Shown here one piece after another: positions 27,110 through 36,156 of a stretch of 64,000 bases of DNA. The DNA is from Thermovibrio guaymasensis. Its GTDB lineage: Bacteria > Aquificota > Aquificia > Desulfurobacteriales > Desulfurobacteriaceae. How positions within the stretch are numbered: the first letter of the stretch is position 1; the number at the start of each line of letters is the position of its first letter. The position numbers were made by a program, and so were the translations under genes. The stretch lies in assembly GCF_003633715.1 (NCBI RefSeq), contig NZ_RBIE01000001.1, positions 186,001-250,000 of the forward strand. Direction: 5' to 3'. The notes beneath the pieces are model-generated. The model had not been told where the DNA came from. It worked only from the letters and a program-made list of their open reading frames with translations, and ran no database searches.

Positions 27110-28667
27110 GGTAGAAGTTAAGGTTCATCTGGAGAGTTCTCTTGAAGAGGAGATCAGGAAGTTAGGGATAGAGGAATTTGAAATCGTTAGAGAGTCAATT
27201 GATGCTAGGAAAAAGCCCATTTTTGTGTACAGGGTAGTTGCAGAACTTCCTCCTGAAAAGGCAAGGGAATTAATAGAGAAGGGTATTGGAAGGGAGTATA
27301 GGGAAGTTGAAGAGCTTTCCATTCCAAAGCTTCCGGTAAAAAGGAGAGTTTTAGTAGTAGGTAGCGGTCCTGCAGGTCTCTTTGCAGCTTTAACCCTTGC
27401 AGAGGCCGGCCTTGAAGTTGTAGTTGTTGAGAGGGGTAAGCCCATTCCAGAAAGGGTTAAGGATGTTTCCCGCTTTTGGAAGTACAGGCGCCTTAACGAG
27501 AACTCAAACGTTCAGTTTGGAGAGGGAGGAGCTGGAACGTTTTCAGACGGAAAGTTAACGACGAGAGTAAAGGATAAGAAGAAGTACTTCGTCTTTAAGA
27601 CCTTTGTTGAGTGTGGAGCTCCAAGGGAAATCCTTTACAAGAGTAAGCCCCACGTAGGGACCGATAAACTAAGGGAGGTTATCCCCAACTTAAGGGAGAA
27701 ACTGAAGAAATTAGGAGTTGAGTTTAGGTTTAATACCCTCTTGAAGGAGCTCCACCTTGAAGGTGGCCGGGTTGTCAGTGCTACTTTGGAAGACCTTGAA
27801 ACTGGTCTAAGTACGATGGAAGAGTTTGACTACTACTTCCTTGCTCCTGGTAACAGCGCAAGGGATACCTTTGAAATGCTAAAGAGGGTAGGTATAGCCC
27901 TTGAAGCAAAGCCTTTTGCAGTTGGCCTCAGGGTAATTCACAGACAAAAAACGATAAATAGGGTTCAGTACGGCAGGAAGTGGTTTAAACACCCGAAACT
28001 TCCTCCCGCAGAGTACGCCTTTACCTACAAGTCCAAAAGGAGGAACGTCTTTACCTTCTGCATGTGCCCTGGAGGTTACGTAATTTGCGCTTCAAGTGAG
28101 AAGTATTCTGTTGTCTGTAACGGAATGAGTAACTACAGGCGGGACAGCGGTTACGCCAACAGTGCCGTTGTTGTTCAAGTTTTCCCTGAGGACTTTGAAA
28201 ATGACCCATTTAAAGCTATTGAGTTTCAGCGTTCACTTGAGAGGGCAGCATTCGTTATGGGAGGTAGTAACTACTCAATGCCTGCCCAGAGGGTAGTTGA
28301 CTTTATAGAGGGTAAGAGCTCGACAGAGCTTATTGAAGGCGGGTACATCTCGGAGATAAAGAGTGCGAGGCTTGATAGGCTTTTACCTGAAGAGATTAGA
28401 GAACCTATAAAGGAGGCCTTCCTCTACTGGGCTGAAAAGCGCTCCTTTTTCCTTCCGTCAAATGCCACTTTCGTTGGAGTAGAGACGAGGACTTCTTCAC
28501 CTCTTAGAATAGTTAGGGATGAAAGTTACAGGAGTATTAGCGCAGAGAACCTATACCCTGTTGGAGAGGGAGCTGGATACGCCGGAGGAATTACCAGCTC
28601 AGCAATAGACGGGATAAACGGGGCTTTATCGTTAATTGAGAGCTTGCAGGTGAAAAAGGTCCTTTAA
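27099..28667 (+). CDS. FAD-dependent oxidoreductase (COG2509 family)
   Basis: 522-aa flavoprotein. An N-terminal domain of about 80 residues precedes the FAD-binding VLVVGSGPAGLFAALTLAEAG. Further family marks are the conserved QFGEGGAGTFSDGKLTTR, the cysteine-bearing TFCMCPGGYVI, and the C-terminal YPVGEGAGYAGGITSSAIDG, which closes the FAD site. Members are widespread and called FAD-dependent dehydrogenases, but their substrate is not known. It follows the RusA-like gene with an 11-base overlap. Confidence 0.88.
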   Translation: MRVEVEVKVHLESSLEEEIRKLGIEEFEIVRESIDARKKPIFVYRVVAELPPEKARELIEKGIGREYREVEELSIPKLPVKRRVLVVGSGPAGLFAALTLAEAGLEVVVVERGKPIPERVKDVSRFWKYRRLNENSNVQFGEGGAGTFSDGKLTTRVKDKKKYFVFKTFVECGAPREILYKSKPHVGTDKLREVIPNLREKLKKLGVEFRFNTLLKELHLEGGRVVSATLEDLETGLSTMEEFDYYFLAPGNSARDTFEMLKRVGIALEAKPFAVGLRVIHRQKTINRVQYGRKWFKHPKLPPAEYAFTYKSKRRNVFTFCMCPGGYVICASSEKYSVVCNGMSNYRRDSGYANSAVVVQVFPEDFENDPFKAIEFQRSLERAAFVMGGSNYSMPAQRVVDFIEGKSSTELIEGGYISEIKSARLDRLLPEEIREPIKEAFLYWAEKRSFFLPSNATFVGVETRTSSPLRIVRDESYRSISAENLYPVGEGAGYAGGITSSAIDGINGALSLIESLQVKKVL

Positions 28668-28669
28668 AA

Positions 28670-28687
28670 GGCGGGAAGGTCCCCGCC
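28670..28687. terminator. Bidirectional hairpin between convergent genes
   Basis: GGCGGG (28670-28675) pairs with CCCGCC (28682-28687) around AAGGTC. On the minus strand it is followed by TTTTAAAGG, on the plus strand by TGAAGTTTAG. It separates the FAD oxidoreductase gene from the octaheme cytochrome gene. Confidence 0.65.
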
Positions 28688-28693
28688 TGAAGT

Positions 28694-31597
28694 TTAGTCA
28701 TTCTTCCTTCTTTTGAGCCTTAAGAATCCTAAAGGTAGGAGGGCTAGTAGTGAAGATACTACTCCTCCGATTCCACTTGATGGGGAAATAGAACATCCTC
28801 CGCTATCTCCCCCGCCACCGGTTTGAGTCTCTCCTTGAGCAGAAGTAGAGGCTTTCTTAGCAATAGCTACTGTAATCTCACTACCTTTTGTAGCAGTTAG
28901 TGTAACCTTTATCTTACCGTCATTCTCTACGGTGTAGCTTACGGCGGAAGAGGGGGTGCCAAATACTTCGTAGTCGGTTGCCTTTCCTTCTAAGGGTAGG
29001 ACTTCAAAAGTCGTTGAGTTACCGTTGTTGAGGTTAAAGGTCATAGCTTGCTTTACTGTATAACCGTTAGGAACGAAGCTCGTATCTATTGAATCTGCTC
29101 CTGTTGGCTCAACATCTCCACCACTTGGAGTCCACACTTTTGTTATAACGGCGTTGCCGTCCTCCGGTGGGAAGACTTGAACATCTACCGGTGAGTAATA
29201 GGCAAATGTTAACTTCCTGAGGTCCGCTTCTGTAAACTCACCGTTGTAACCCTCTATTGCTGCTTTGGGAACTTCAAATACAGTTACGCCCGGAACTGTA
29301 TCAATGTGTGGATATTTCTTTATAGCTCTGTTGAACTTTCCTCTTGAAGAGTGGCAGTCCTGACATTGGAGAACGTGTAGTGGGTTGTCTGAGAATTCTG
29401 CATCTCCTCCAGATTGCATTGGCTGAGAGCTGACAGGAGCAACGTTATGGCTCATTATGTAGGAGCCGTCAAGGATTCCTAAGTGGTAGACGTACTGAAC
29501 TTTAACATCTTTACCGGTTACTTTCTTTATTGCGGCTTCTAAGGCGCTGGCTGCGAACTTGATTTCATCCTCTTCGTCTACAAATGGAGCTTCTGCTTCG
29601 TCCTTTCTGATTATCATAGTTTCGCCAGTTTCTGGGTTCTCCAGCATGTTTGGAAGGGTTGACTTAACAACCCAACCGCTTTTGGTATTTGAGTTAATCC
29701 AGTTAACCGTTCCGTCAGAGTTGAATCTACCGACGATCGGAGCTTCTTTGGGAATTCCGACGCTGTCTGCGTCTGGAAATTCAACGGTATCTCCGTACTT
29801 ACCTACGTAGGCCCAGTATACCATCCCACCCGGAACAACGTATTTGTTATTAAGGGCTTTAGCAGGTTTATAGGGTTTTCCATCCTTAAAGTAAATCAGC
29901 CCGAATTCGGCCTCCGGCCTATCTGGGTTACTTGTGTTCCAAGTATCTGGAGAAACTTTAAATACCATATGTAGGAACCTATTGGGAACTCCTCTTCCGT
30001 CACTCAACCTCCAGTAGAGCTCCGCAATAGAGTTTGCCGGTTTGATTTTTAGAACGGGAGTTTCTCCTTTTGCCGGGACGTGGGGGAACCATACGTAATC
30101 TGGGTAGAAAGGAACCGTTGCATCGTGTTCTTCATCAAAGTTCCAGAATAGGTGTCCTTTTCCCTCTTCAGTTGTTCTTATTAGCGTCTGAATTACTCCG
30201 TTGAACTTCTGTGGTATGTGACAGGTTGTACAGTGTATATACTTTAGGTGAACATCTGCTATGTTTTCCGGGAATGCTCCCTTGTGAATCTCTTTATAGT
30301 CGGTGTGGCACATTATACACGTTGTTGTTCCCGATAGGTCGGATCTTACGTTGAATCCGTCCGTTCCTTTTGCAACGTCGTGAGATGGCATCCATGATGG
30401 CTGTACGTATTGGAGCTCTAAAGCGTCCGATTTTACCTGACGGTGGCAGTCTGCACACTTCATACCGCCTTGGGCGTGTACGTCCAGGTAGGGCACTTTT
30501 TCCCATTGTCCCGTTTTTGGATTGAAGAACTCGGGGCGTTTACTGTCGTCAATAACCTTGTGGGGTAGGTTGTCACTGCCTATCTCACCTACGTCCCCGA
30601 TTTCCTGAGCTCTCTTGAAAAACCCTGGTGATGTGAGTAAGTAGATATCTCCAAATAGACCAATGTTGTCGTAGGGGGTTATCTTGCCGTCGGCGTTAAT
30701 GTCGTAAACGCCTGCGTGACACCTTGAACAAGATTCGTTTGTTGTTCCTCTTATGAGGTAGTGAAATTTGCTAACTTTGTCTTTATCGTAATTTACCGTC
30801 CAGTCGGGATTTATACTTCCTAATCCTGCTCCAACCGTATCTACCCAGCCAGGGTGCTTTTTCTTCCATGAGGTCATCCTGGCATTTCCGAGGTCGTAGG
30901 AGTAGGCGTGACATACGAGACAGTCGTTGTCCCTTACGTTTGGAACTACGGTATCTCCTGCTTTTGCGTGGTAATCAAAAACTTTTAGGGTTCCGTTTGG
31001 TCCGTCAACTAGGTAGTCTCCGTAGTAGATGCCGTTTTTTAGGGCGTTTTCAACGTATTTAGGGTCCATTTTATCAAGGGGCTGTTCCATCTGGTCCTTT
31101 AAGCCAAAACCTCCTCCTGGATGGCAAATTGAACACTTTCCGGTATTCCATTCCGCCGTTGTGAAGTTGATGTCAAGAGGGTCTGTAGTTTTGTAAGGAG
31201 CTAACTTAAACATATGGGGAACAGAAACTCTGTTGTACATACCTCCTGGTCCGTAGATATTTTTAGGGCCGTACCACTTCAGGTAGAGACCTGATTGGTC
31301 TTTAGGTAAGGTGCTCTTTTCCCCGAACTTTTCGTAGACCTGTTTATAGACTTCGGCACTAAGTGTTGATAGCCTTCCCTGTTGAGAGTGCCATCCCATA
31401 TTGATGTAGTCAAGGTTGTGGCATCCTTTACAGGATTTCTGGTAGCTGACTGGGAGTTTAGATTGGACTTTCCCGTTCTCGTTGAGGATTGGGTTTCCGT
31501 TAACGTCAACTAGCGTGATGGGAGGGTGCTGAGCTAAGGCTTGGTTGAAAGTTGTCAATATGAAGACTGCGGTTGTTACGGTTAAGAGGCTTCGCAT
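28694..31597 (-). CDS. Large exported octaheme c-type cytochrome with Gly/Cys C-terminal signal
   Basis: 967-aa protein with an N-terminal signal peptide (cleavage likely after ALAQ) and eight CXXCH heme sites: CKGCH, CSICH, CLVCH, CSRCH, CADCH, CIMCH, CTTCH and CQDCH. A long loop-rich region lies between the seventh and eighth sites, and a beta-rich domain follows the last. The C-terminus has a GGGGDSGGCSISPSSG segment, a hydrophobic stretch (VVSSLLALLPLGF) and a basic tail (RLKRRKND), the tripartite form of a C-terminal sorting signal. It is probably exposed outside the cell or on the outer membrane, in respiration or sulfur/metal electron transfer. I do not recognise the exact family. Confidence 0.85.
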   Translation of the reverse strand: MRSLLTVTTAVFILTTFNQALAQHPPITLVDVNGNPILNENGKVQSKLPVSYQKSCKGCHNLDYINMGWHSQQGRLSTLSAEVYKQVYEKFGEKSTLPKDQSGLYLKWYGPKNIYGPGGMYNRVSVPHMFKLAPYKTTDPLDINFTTAEWNTGKCSICHPGGGFGLKDQMEQPLDKMDPKYVENALKNGIYYGDYLVDGPNGTLKVFDYHAKAGDTVVPNVRDNDCLVCHAYSYDLGNARMTSWKKKHPGWVDTVGAGLGSINPDWTVNYDKDKVSKFHYLIRGTTNESCSRCHAGVYDINADGKITPYDNIGLFGDIYLLTSPGFFKRAQEIGDVGEIGSDNLPHKVIDDSKRPEFFNPKTGQWEKVPYLDVHAQGGMKCADCHRQVKSDALELQYVQPSWMPSHDVAKGTDGFNVRSDLSGTTTCIMCHTDYKEIHKGAFPENIADVHLKYIHCTTCHIPQKFNGVIQTLIRTTEEGKGHLFWNFDEEHDATVPFYPDYVWFPHVPAKGETPVLKIKPANSIAELYWRLSDGRGVPNRFLHMVFKVSPDTWNTSNPDRPEAEFGLIYFKDGKPYKPAKALNNKYVVPGGMVYWAYVGKYGDTVEFPDADSVGIPKEAPIVGRFNSDGTVNWINSNTKSGWVVKSTLPNMLENPETGETMIIRKDEAEAPFVDEEDEIKFAASALEAAIKKVTGKDVKVQYVYHLGILDGSYIMSHNVAPVSSQPMQSGGDAEFSDNPLHVLQCQDCHSSRGKFNRAIKKYPHIDTVPGVTVFEVPKAAIEGYNGEFTEADLRKLTFAYYSPVDVQVFPPEDGNAVITKVWTPSGGDVEPTGADSIDTSFVPNGYTVKQAMTFNLNNGNSTTFEVLPLEGKATDYEVFGTPSSAVSYTVENDGKIKVTLTATKGSEITVAIAKKASTSAQGETQTGGGGDSGGCSISPSSGIGGVVSSLLALLPLGFLRLKRRKND

Positions 31598-31802
31598 CTT
31601 TATACCCCCTTATTTGAGTTTTGATTCTTTGTTAAAAAGCTAAATTATGATTCAATTTAAGTCTAATTAAAATTATCAAAAAATGCAAATATATATAAAT
31701 TCTGTTTTATATATTTGATTTAATTAGTGATGGTATTAATAATTTTGCTTTTATGCTAATGTTATTGTTAACAGATGCTTTCGCTAAGTGACCGAGTTTG
31801 AC
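31598..31802 (-). promoter_or_regulatory. AT-rich leader upstream of octaheme cytochrome
   Basis: 205 bases without a gene, very A/T-rich around 31640-31740. It lies between the DUF475 stop and the cytochrome start, and a GGGGGT ribosome binding site precedes the ATG. I could not choose one convincing -35/-10 pair, but a promoter for the cytochrome must be here or upstream of DUF475. Confidence 0.4.
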
Positions 31803-32792
31803 CTAGAGTAAGGGTTTTGTTCTCTTTACTGAAGAGTAGAGGGAGGAAAGGATGAACAGTAGAGCTAAAGAGCTTATTACCGGTTCAGGAATGGAGTAAA
31901 AGAGCTCAATTAACATCATGATCCCCAGCGCTCCTATCCCCCAGTGGGCACCGTGCTCTAAGTAAGGCAGTTCTTTTAATTTTCCACTTTCAACGAAGTA
32001 AATCGTTAAACTTCTTAAAATGAAGGCGCCGACAGACAGACCTACAGTTATTATTATGAGGTTCTGACTTATTGCAAATGCACCGACGGTTCCGTCAAGT
32101 GAGCATGAGGCGTCAAGGAGCTCTAGGTATATAAATGCCCCGATTCCTCCATCAATTCCTCTTTTGTCCTTAAAGTAGTCAATGGCGCTTTTAATGAAGT
32201 GGACCGTTTCAAAGAGAAGGATTCCCAAAATCATTGAAAGAATTATTGAAGGGTCCTTTTTAAGGTATCCAACTATAAAAACTACTGTTAGGGCTACGAT
32301 TAACTTTATTTCTCCAAGTTTTGCAAGTTTTGATGCCCTTTCTTCTAGAGTTTTAATCCAGTGGAGCTCCCTTCCGGCGTCAAAGAGCCAGTTTAGGAAG
32401 ACCATAAATAGGAAGGAACCTCCAAAGGCCAAGATTAGAGGTTCGGCTCTTTCAAGGTGGTGAGCGTAAATTTCAGGTTCTTTAAGGGCAATTTTTATAG
32501 TCTCTGCTATTCCGAGGTCTGCAGTGATGGAAACTATTAGGACCGGGAATAGAAACCTCATTCCAAAGACTGCAATTACCATTCCCCAGGTTAAAAACTT
32601 CCTCCTCCAGACCTTTGAGAGTCCGGAGAGGATTACTGCGTTCATTACGGCGTTATCAAAGGAGAGGGAGATTTCAAGGAGTGAGAGGGTAGTTCCTTCA
32701 AAAACTCCCTTTATTCCCATATAGATAAACTCAATTACCCAGCTTATTAACAAGATTACTGCAAATTCGGTAAGGAGTTTCTTTAGTTTCAA
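31803..32792 (-). CDS. DUF475 (TerC-like) integral membrane protein
   Basis: 329-aa protein with about eight membrane helices. The DUF475 marks are EISLSFDNAVMNAVILSGLS, with acidic and Asn residues inside a helix, and later ELLDASCSLDGTVGAFAIS, a second acid-bearing helix. These are related to the TerC family, which is implicated in Mn2+ or other metal export. It is separated by 19 bases from the heptosyltransferase upstream on the same strand. Confidence 0.87.
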   Translation of the reverse strand: MKLKKLLTEFAVILLISWVIEFIYMGIKGVFEGTTLSLLEISLSFDNAVMNAVILSGLSKVWRRKFLTWGMVIAVFGMRFLFPVLIVSITADLGIAETIKIALKEPEIYAHHLERAEPLILAFGGSFLFMVFLNWLFDAGRELHWIKTLEERASKLAKLGEIKLIVALTVVFIVGYLKKDPSIILSMILGILLFETVHFIKSAIDYFKDKRGIDGGIGAFIYLELLDASCSLDGTVGAFAISQNLIIITVGLSVGAFILRSLTIYFVESGKLKELPYLEHGAHWGIGALGIMMLIELFYSIPEPVISSLALLFILSSLYSSVKRTKPLL

Positions 32793-32811
32793 CGCTCCCT
32801 CCTGGTGAAGG

Positions 32812-33780
32812 TTATTTTATAACAGTTAAGAGTTCCTCAACTACTCTCTCTGGAGGGATTTCAAAGCATTTTCTGTTTTTACACTTAGTCTTCCCGTGGA
32901 GGGAGCAAGGAGAACAGGGAAGGTTTAGGGTTAGGGCTTTTCCCTCGTCCGGATAGGGTGCAAATCCAAAGGAAGGGTGGGTCGGGCCGAATATTGAGAC
33001 GACCGGGGTTTTTACTGCCCTTGCCATGTGAACTACTGCTGAATCGTTTGACACAACCCCTCTGCAAATGGATATTAGGGCTAAACTCTCTTTTAGGGAG
33101 AGTTCTCCACAGAAGTTAACTGCACCTTCCCTCTTTAAGATTTCACCTTTACTTCTTTCCTCCTTTCCGCCGACAATAACTGGGGCAAAGCCTAATTTTC
33201 TAAGGTTTTTAACTATTTCCTTAAATTTACCAAGAGGGTATGTTTTGCTTTCCCACCTTGCTCCAGGAGCAACTGCTATGAGGTTTTTACTCTCTCCCAA
33301 CAGACTTTTTAGTTTCTTGAGGGCTACTTCATCAACCTTCAGGTAAGGGCGCGGTTTTTTTATCTCAACTCCTATATTCCTGAATACTTCTGCATAGAGC
33401 TCTGGAACGAAGAGCCCTTTGGCTTTAAAGGGTTTGAAAATGACCATTAACCTTCTTAAAAAGCTTTTCTTCTTGTAGGTAAAAACTGGAAAGTTCAGGT
33501 ATCTCCTTAAAATTTTTGTTCTAAGGGTGTCGTGGAGGTCAAAGGCTGAATCGTACTCCTGAAGTTCCTCTGAAAGGGCCTTGATTCCCTTTAAAGTTTT
33601 TAAGTCCTTTCTCTCTACTTCTATAACTTTGTTTAAAAAGGGATGGCCTTTAAAGAGTTCTCCAAAGGGTTTAAAGGTTAGTAGGTCAACTTTAATTCTT
33701 TTTTCCTTTAAAGCCGGGAGGACGGAACTTACAAGTATCACGTCTCCCAGTGAAGAGAACCTGATTAAAAGGACTTTCAT
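32812..33780 (-). CDS. Glycosyltransferase family 9 (ADP-heptose:LPS heptosyltransferase-like)
   Basis: 322-aa GT-B enzyme. Features are [18 protein letters not shown] at the N-terminus, IAVAPGARWESKTYPLGKF in the centre, CRGVVSNDSAVVHMA (donor-binding D) and VSIFGPTHPSFGFAP. It matches WaaC/WaaF-type heptosyltransferases of inner-core lipopolysaccharide and fits the gmhA gene at 61255. Its ATG overlaps the rubredoxin stop by one base. Confidence 0.88.
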   Translation of the reverse strand: MKVLLIRFSSLGDVILVSSVLPALKEKRIKVDLLTFKPFGELFKGHPFLNKVIEVERKDLKTLKGIKALSEELQEYDSAFDLHDTLRTKILRRYLNFPVFTYKKKSFLRRLMVIFKPFKAKGLFVPELYAEVFRNIGVEIKKPRPYLKVDEVALKKLKSLLGESKNLIAVAPGARWESKTYPLGKFKEIVKNLRKLGFAPVIVGGKEERSKGEILKREGAVNFCGELSLKESLALISICRGVVSNDSAVVHMARAVKTPVVSIFGPTHPSFGFAPYPDEGKALTLNLPCSPCSLHGKTKCKNRKCFEIPPERVVEELLTVIK

Positions 33781-33956
33781 TATTCATCTATAGGTTCAAA
33801 CTTGTCCTTACTCGCTCCGCATACCGGACATACCCACTCATCCGGTAGGGCTTCAAAGGGCGTTCCTGGAGGAATGTTGTTTTCAGGGTCTCCTTCGTCA
33901 ACGTTGTATATGTACCCGCAAACTGTGCACCTCCATAGCTTGTGCCTGATTTCCAT
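33780..33956 (-). CDS. Rubredoxin
   Basis: 58-aa protein with the four iron-binding cysteines in [11 protein letters not shown] (C10, C13) and [13 protein letters not shown] (C43, C46), and the conserved [20 protein letters not shown] between them. ATG 33956 lies behind AAGGAGG. It is a one-electron carrier, used in anaerobes for oxygen or superoxide detoxification. The stop overlaps the heptosyltransferase start (TAATG), so they are co-translated although unrelated in role. Confidence 0.95.
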   Translation of the reverse strand: MEIRHKLWRCTVCGYIYNVDEGDPENNIPPGTPFEALPDEWVCPVCGASKDKFEPIDE

Positions 33957-34016
33957 TTCTTACCTCCTTATCCGAACTAACTTTAAATATAGCTTATTTA
34001 AATTTTGGAGGGAGAG

Positions 34017-34445
34017 GTGGAGAAGAAGTTAGAGAAGAGAGTTAAACTGGAAGTTCTGAAACCTAAAGCTCCTATAAGGCGTTTTGACATCTTTGCCGAG
34101 TGGAACAGGATAAAGGCAATCAAGGAGTACGGTTTTTCAGAGGAAGAGGCTAAAGCCTTTGGTTTAGCGGTTGCTAAGGTTGTTGCTGCTAGGAAGTTCT
34201 ACGGCCACAGAATTAAGTATAGGGGTGCTACTAGGGAGTACCTTGAAGGGAAGACTAAGGAGAAGTGGTGGGAGAAGTTGGCAAGTGCTGAGGAGTTTGA
34301 CGAGAAGATAGTTGAGAGGATGGGAAGGGACTTTTACGAGAAAGTTTTCTCTCCAGCTATTTTAAAGGCCTATGAGGAGGGGAAGGATTATATGGATATA
34401 AGGGATACTTTGAGGGAAGAGTGGAATAAACTTCTGGAGGGCTGA
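34017..34445 (+). CDS. Conserved hypothetical, charged helical protein
   Basis: About 142 aa from GTG 34017, which has GGAGG 5 bases upstream; TTG 34005 is the alternative. Highly charged and predicted helical, with a basic N-terminus (KKLEKRVKLEVLKPKAPIRRFD) and YGFSEEEAKAFGLAVAKVVAARKFYG. No cysteine, signal peptide or known motif. I do not recognise the family. It is 2 bases upstream of the DUF503 gene and probably co-transcribed. Confidence 0.8.
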   Translation: MEKKLEKRVKLEVLKPKAPIRRFDIFAEWNRIKAIKEYGFSEEEAKAFGLAVAKVVAARKFYGHRIKYRGATREYLEGKTKEKWWEKLASAEEFDEKIVERMGRDFYEKVFSPAILKAYEEGKDYMDIRDTLREEWNKLLEG

Positions 34446-34447
34446 TT

Positions 34448-34735
34448 ATGGCTTCTGTTATTGGTTACCTTGAAATAGAGCTCCACATTCCCCATGCCCA
34501 CTCACTTAAGGAGAAGAGGAGCGTTGTAAAGAGGGTCGTTGAGAGGTTGAAGGGTAAGTTCAACGTTTCTGTCAGTGAGATAGGTAAACAGGACTCTTGG
34601 CAGGAGGCAGTAATAGGGGTTGTTACTTTGGGAACGAGTAAAAAAATTGTTGATGCTACCCTTGAGAAAGTTGTCTCTTTCGTTGAAGAGCTCGTTCCGG
34701 GACTTATCCTTGACTATAGGAAGGAGGTCTTTTAG
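34448..34735 (+). CDS. DUF503 (YlxP-like) protein
   Basis: 95-aa small protein matching DUF503: IGYLEIELHIPHAHSLKEKRSVVKRVVERL, then NVSVSEIGKQDSWQEAVIGVV. YlxP-like proteins sit near nusA-infB-rbfA in many bacteria and are linked to ribosome maturation; here the context differs. It converges with holB, with a 4-base overlap at the stop codons. Confidence 0.88.
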   Translation: MASVIGYLEIELHIPHAHSLKEKRSVVKRVVERLKGKFNVSVSEIGKQDSWQEAVIGVVTLGTSKKIVDATLEKVVSFVEELVPGLILDYRKEVF

Positions 34736-35550
34736 AGTGAGGTAAGTTTCTCAATCAGTAACCATTCAATTACTGATTGAGGTTTTCCGTAAAACCTCAA
34801 AAAATTCCTTGCCGATTCTAATTTGTCTGCCCACTTTAAGATTGTTTCTTTCTGGGATAGAAGGGCTTCTAAACTGTCCAAGAAGAGAAGAGTGTCATCC
34901 CTTGATAGGTTTGAGAACTTTGAGGAAAAGGCCGTTATCTCTTTGAGTTTATTTCTGCTCTTCATGAGGTTTACAAAGCCTGAAAGGAGCTCCAGTATCT
35001 CCGTTTTCTCACTTAACCTAATGGCTGTTCCCGGGCTTCCCCTTGAAACTTTTATTACCCTTTTGTCGTAGTTCACTCCAAGCTTTTTTAGAATGAACTC
35101 AACGTTTGCGTCTGTAAGCCTTCCAAATCTAAATACTCTGCACCTTGAACGGATTGTTGGAAAGACACCCTGTTCGTTCCTGGAGATTAAGATTATGTAT
35201 GCGTAGTTTGGAGGTTCTTCTAAGGTTTTTAGGAGGGCGTTTGCAGCTTCTCCCCTCATGAGCTCTGCGTTGTCAATTAGAGCTCCCTTTCCTTTCCCTT
35301 CCGTAGGTTTTGTAAAGAGCCACTCAGAGAGCTCCCTTATTTCTTCAATCGTTGGAGGTTTTTCAACTCCCAATTCCCTTACTGAGAGTTTAGAGCCGGT
35401 TAGGTAGTTTAGGAGCTCCCTTCCTATTAACCTCTTTCCGACCCCTTCGGGTCCGCAGAGAAGTGAAGTTGCAGGGTAGAGTTTACTCTCCACTAAACTC
35501 CTTATAATTCCGAGCTGTTTAGAGTGGCCTACAACAGAATTAAAGAGCAC
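34732..35550 (-). CDS. holB: DNA polymerase III delta' subunit-like (HolB)
   Basis: 272-aa clamp-loader AAA+ protein. GHSKQLGIIRSLVESKLYPA, LCGPEGVGKRLIGRELL (P-loop-like), KGALIDNAELMRGEAANALLKTLEEPP (the conserved SRC-preceding helix), and TIRSRCRVFRF, the SRC motif of clamp-loader subunits. The zinc-binding cysteines of longer family members are absent. It overlaps tmk by 11 bases, a common pairing of tmk and holB. Confidence 0.9.
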   Translation of the reverse strand: MLFNSVVGHSKQLGIIRSLVESKLYPATSLLCGPEGVGKRLIGRELLNYLTGSKLSVRELGVEKPPTIEEIRELSEWLFTKPTEGKGKGALIDNAELMRGEAANALLKTLEEPPNYAYIILISRNEQGVFPTIRSRCRVFRFGRLTDANVEFILKKLGVNYDKRVIKVSRGSPGTAIRLSEKTEILELLSGFVNLMKSRNKLKEITAFSSKFSNLSRDDTLLFLDSLEALLSQKETILKWADKLESARNFLRFYGKPQSVIEWLLIEKLTSL

Positions 35551-36154
35551 CTAACCTCCTCTGAACTTCTTTAACAACTTTGTTGAAAATCTCATCTACG
35601 CTCTTCCTTCCGTCAATGACAACCACTCTATCATTCTCTTTTTCGGCTATCTTTAAAAAACCTTCTCTAACCTTTCTGTGGAACTCAAGGCTTTCCATTT
35701 CAAGCCTGTCTTTCTTCTTACCCTTTAACCTTTCAAAGGCTACTTCAACCGGTAGGTCAATTAAGAACGTTAAGTTTGGCTTTAGCCCTCCGGTTGCTTC
35801 TCTGTTCATCTTCTCTATTAAATCTACGTCTATTCCTCTTCCAAATCCCTGATAGGCAAGGGTTGAATCTGAGAACCTATCGCATATTACAAAACTTCCC
35901 TCTTTAAGGGCCGGTCTTATTAAGTTTTCAACGTGGAATCCCCTTGCGGCTATGTAGAGGCAGAGCTCACTGAAGGGCGGAAAGTTCTCCTCCCTTTCTC
36001 TCAGAATAAATTCCCTTAACTCTTCGGCTGAAGGGGTTCCTCCCGGCTCTCTGGTCAAGATTGTTTCCTTTCCCCTATCTATCAGCCACTGGTAAAGGAG
36101 TTTTGCCTGAGTGGTCTTTCCACAGCCCTCTATTCCTTCAAAGGTTATAAACAC
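35540..36154 (-). CDS. tmk: Thymidylate kinase
   Basis: 204-aa dTMP kinase. P-loop FEGIEGCGKTTQAKLL, TREPGGTPSAEELREFIL (DR-type substrate loop), CDRFSDSTLAYQGFGRGID and the LID region RLKGKKKDRLE. It makes dTDP for DNA synthesis. Normal length. It starts 2 bases after the antiporter stop and overlaps holB. Confidence 0.96.
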   Translation of the reverse strand: MFITFEGIEGCGKTTQAKLLYQWLIDRGKETILTREPGGTPSAEELREFILREREENFPPFSELCLYIAARGFHVENLIRPALKEGSFVICDRFSDSTLAYQGFGRGIDVDLIEKMNREATGGLKPNLTFLIDLPVEVAFERLKGKKKDRLEMESLEFHRKVREGFLKIAEKENDRVVVIDGRKSVDEIFNKVVKEVQRRLGAL

Positions 36155-36156
36155 TC

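Noticed and set aside
31598-31802. Small gene in the A/T-rich gap
   Set aside because: No frame with a ribosome site and plausible protein was seen.
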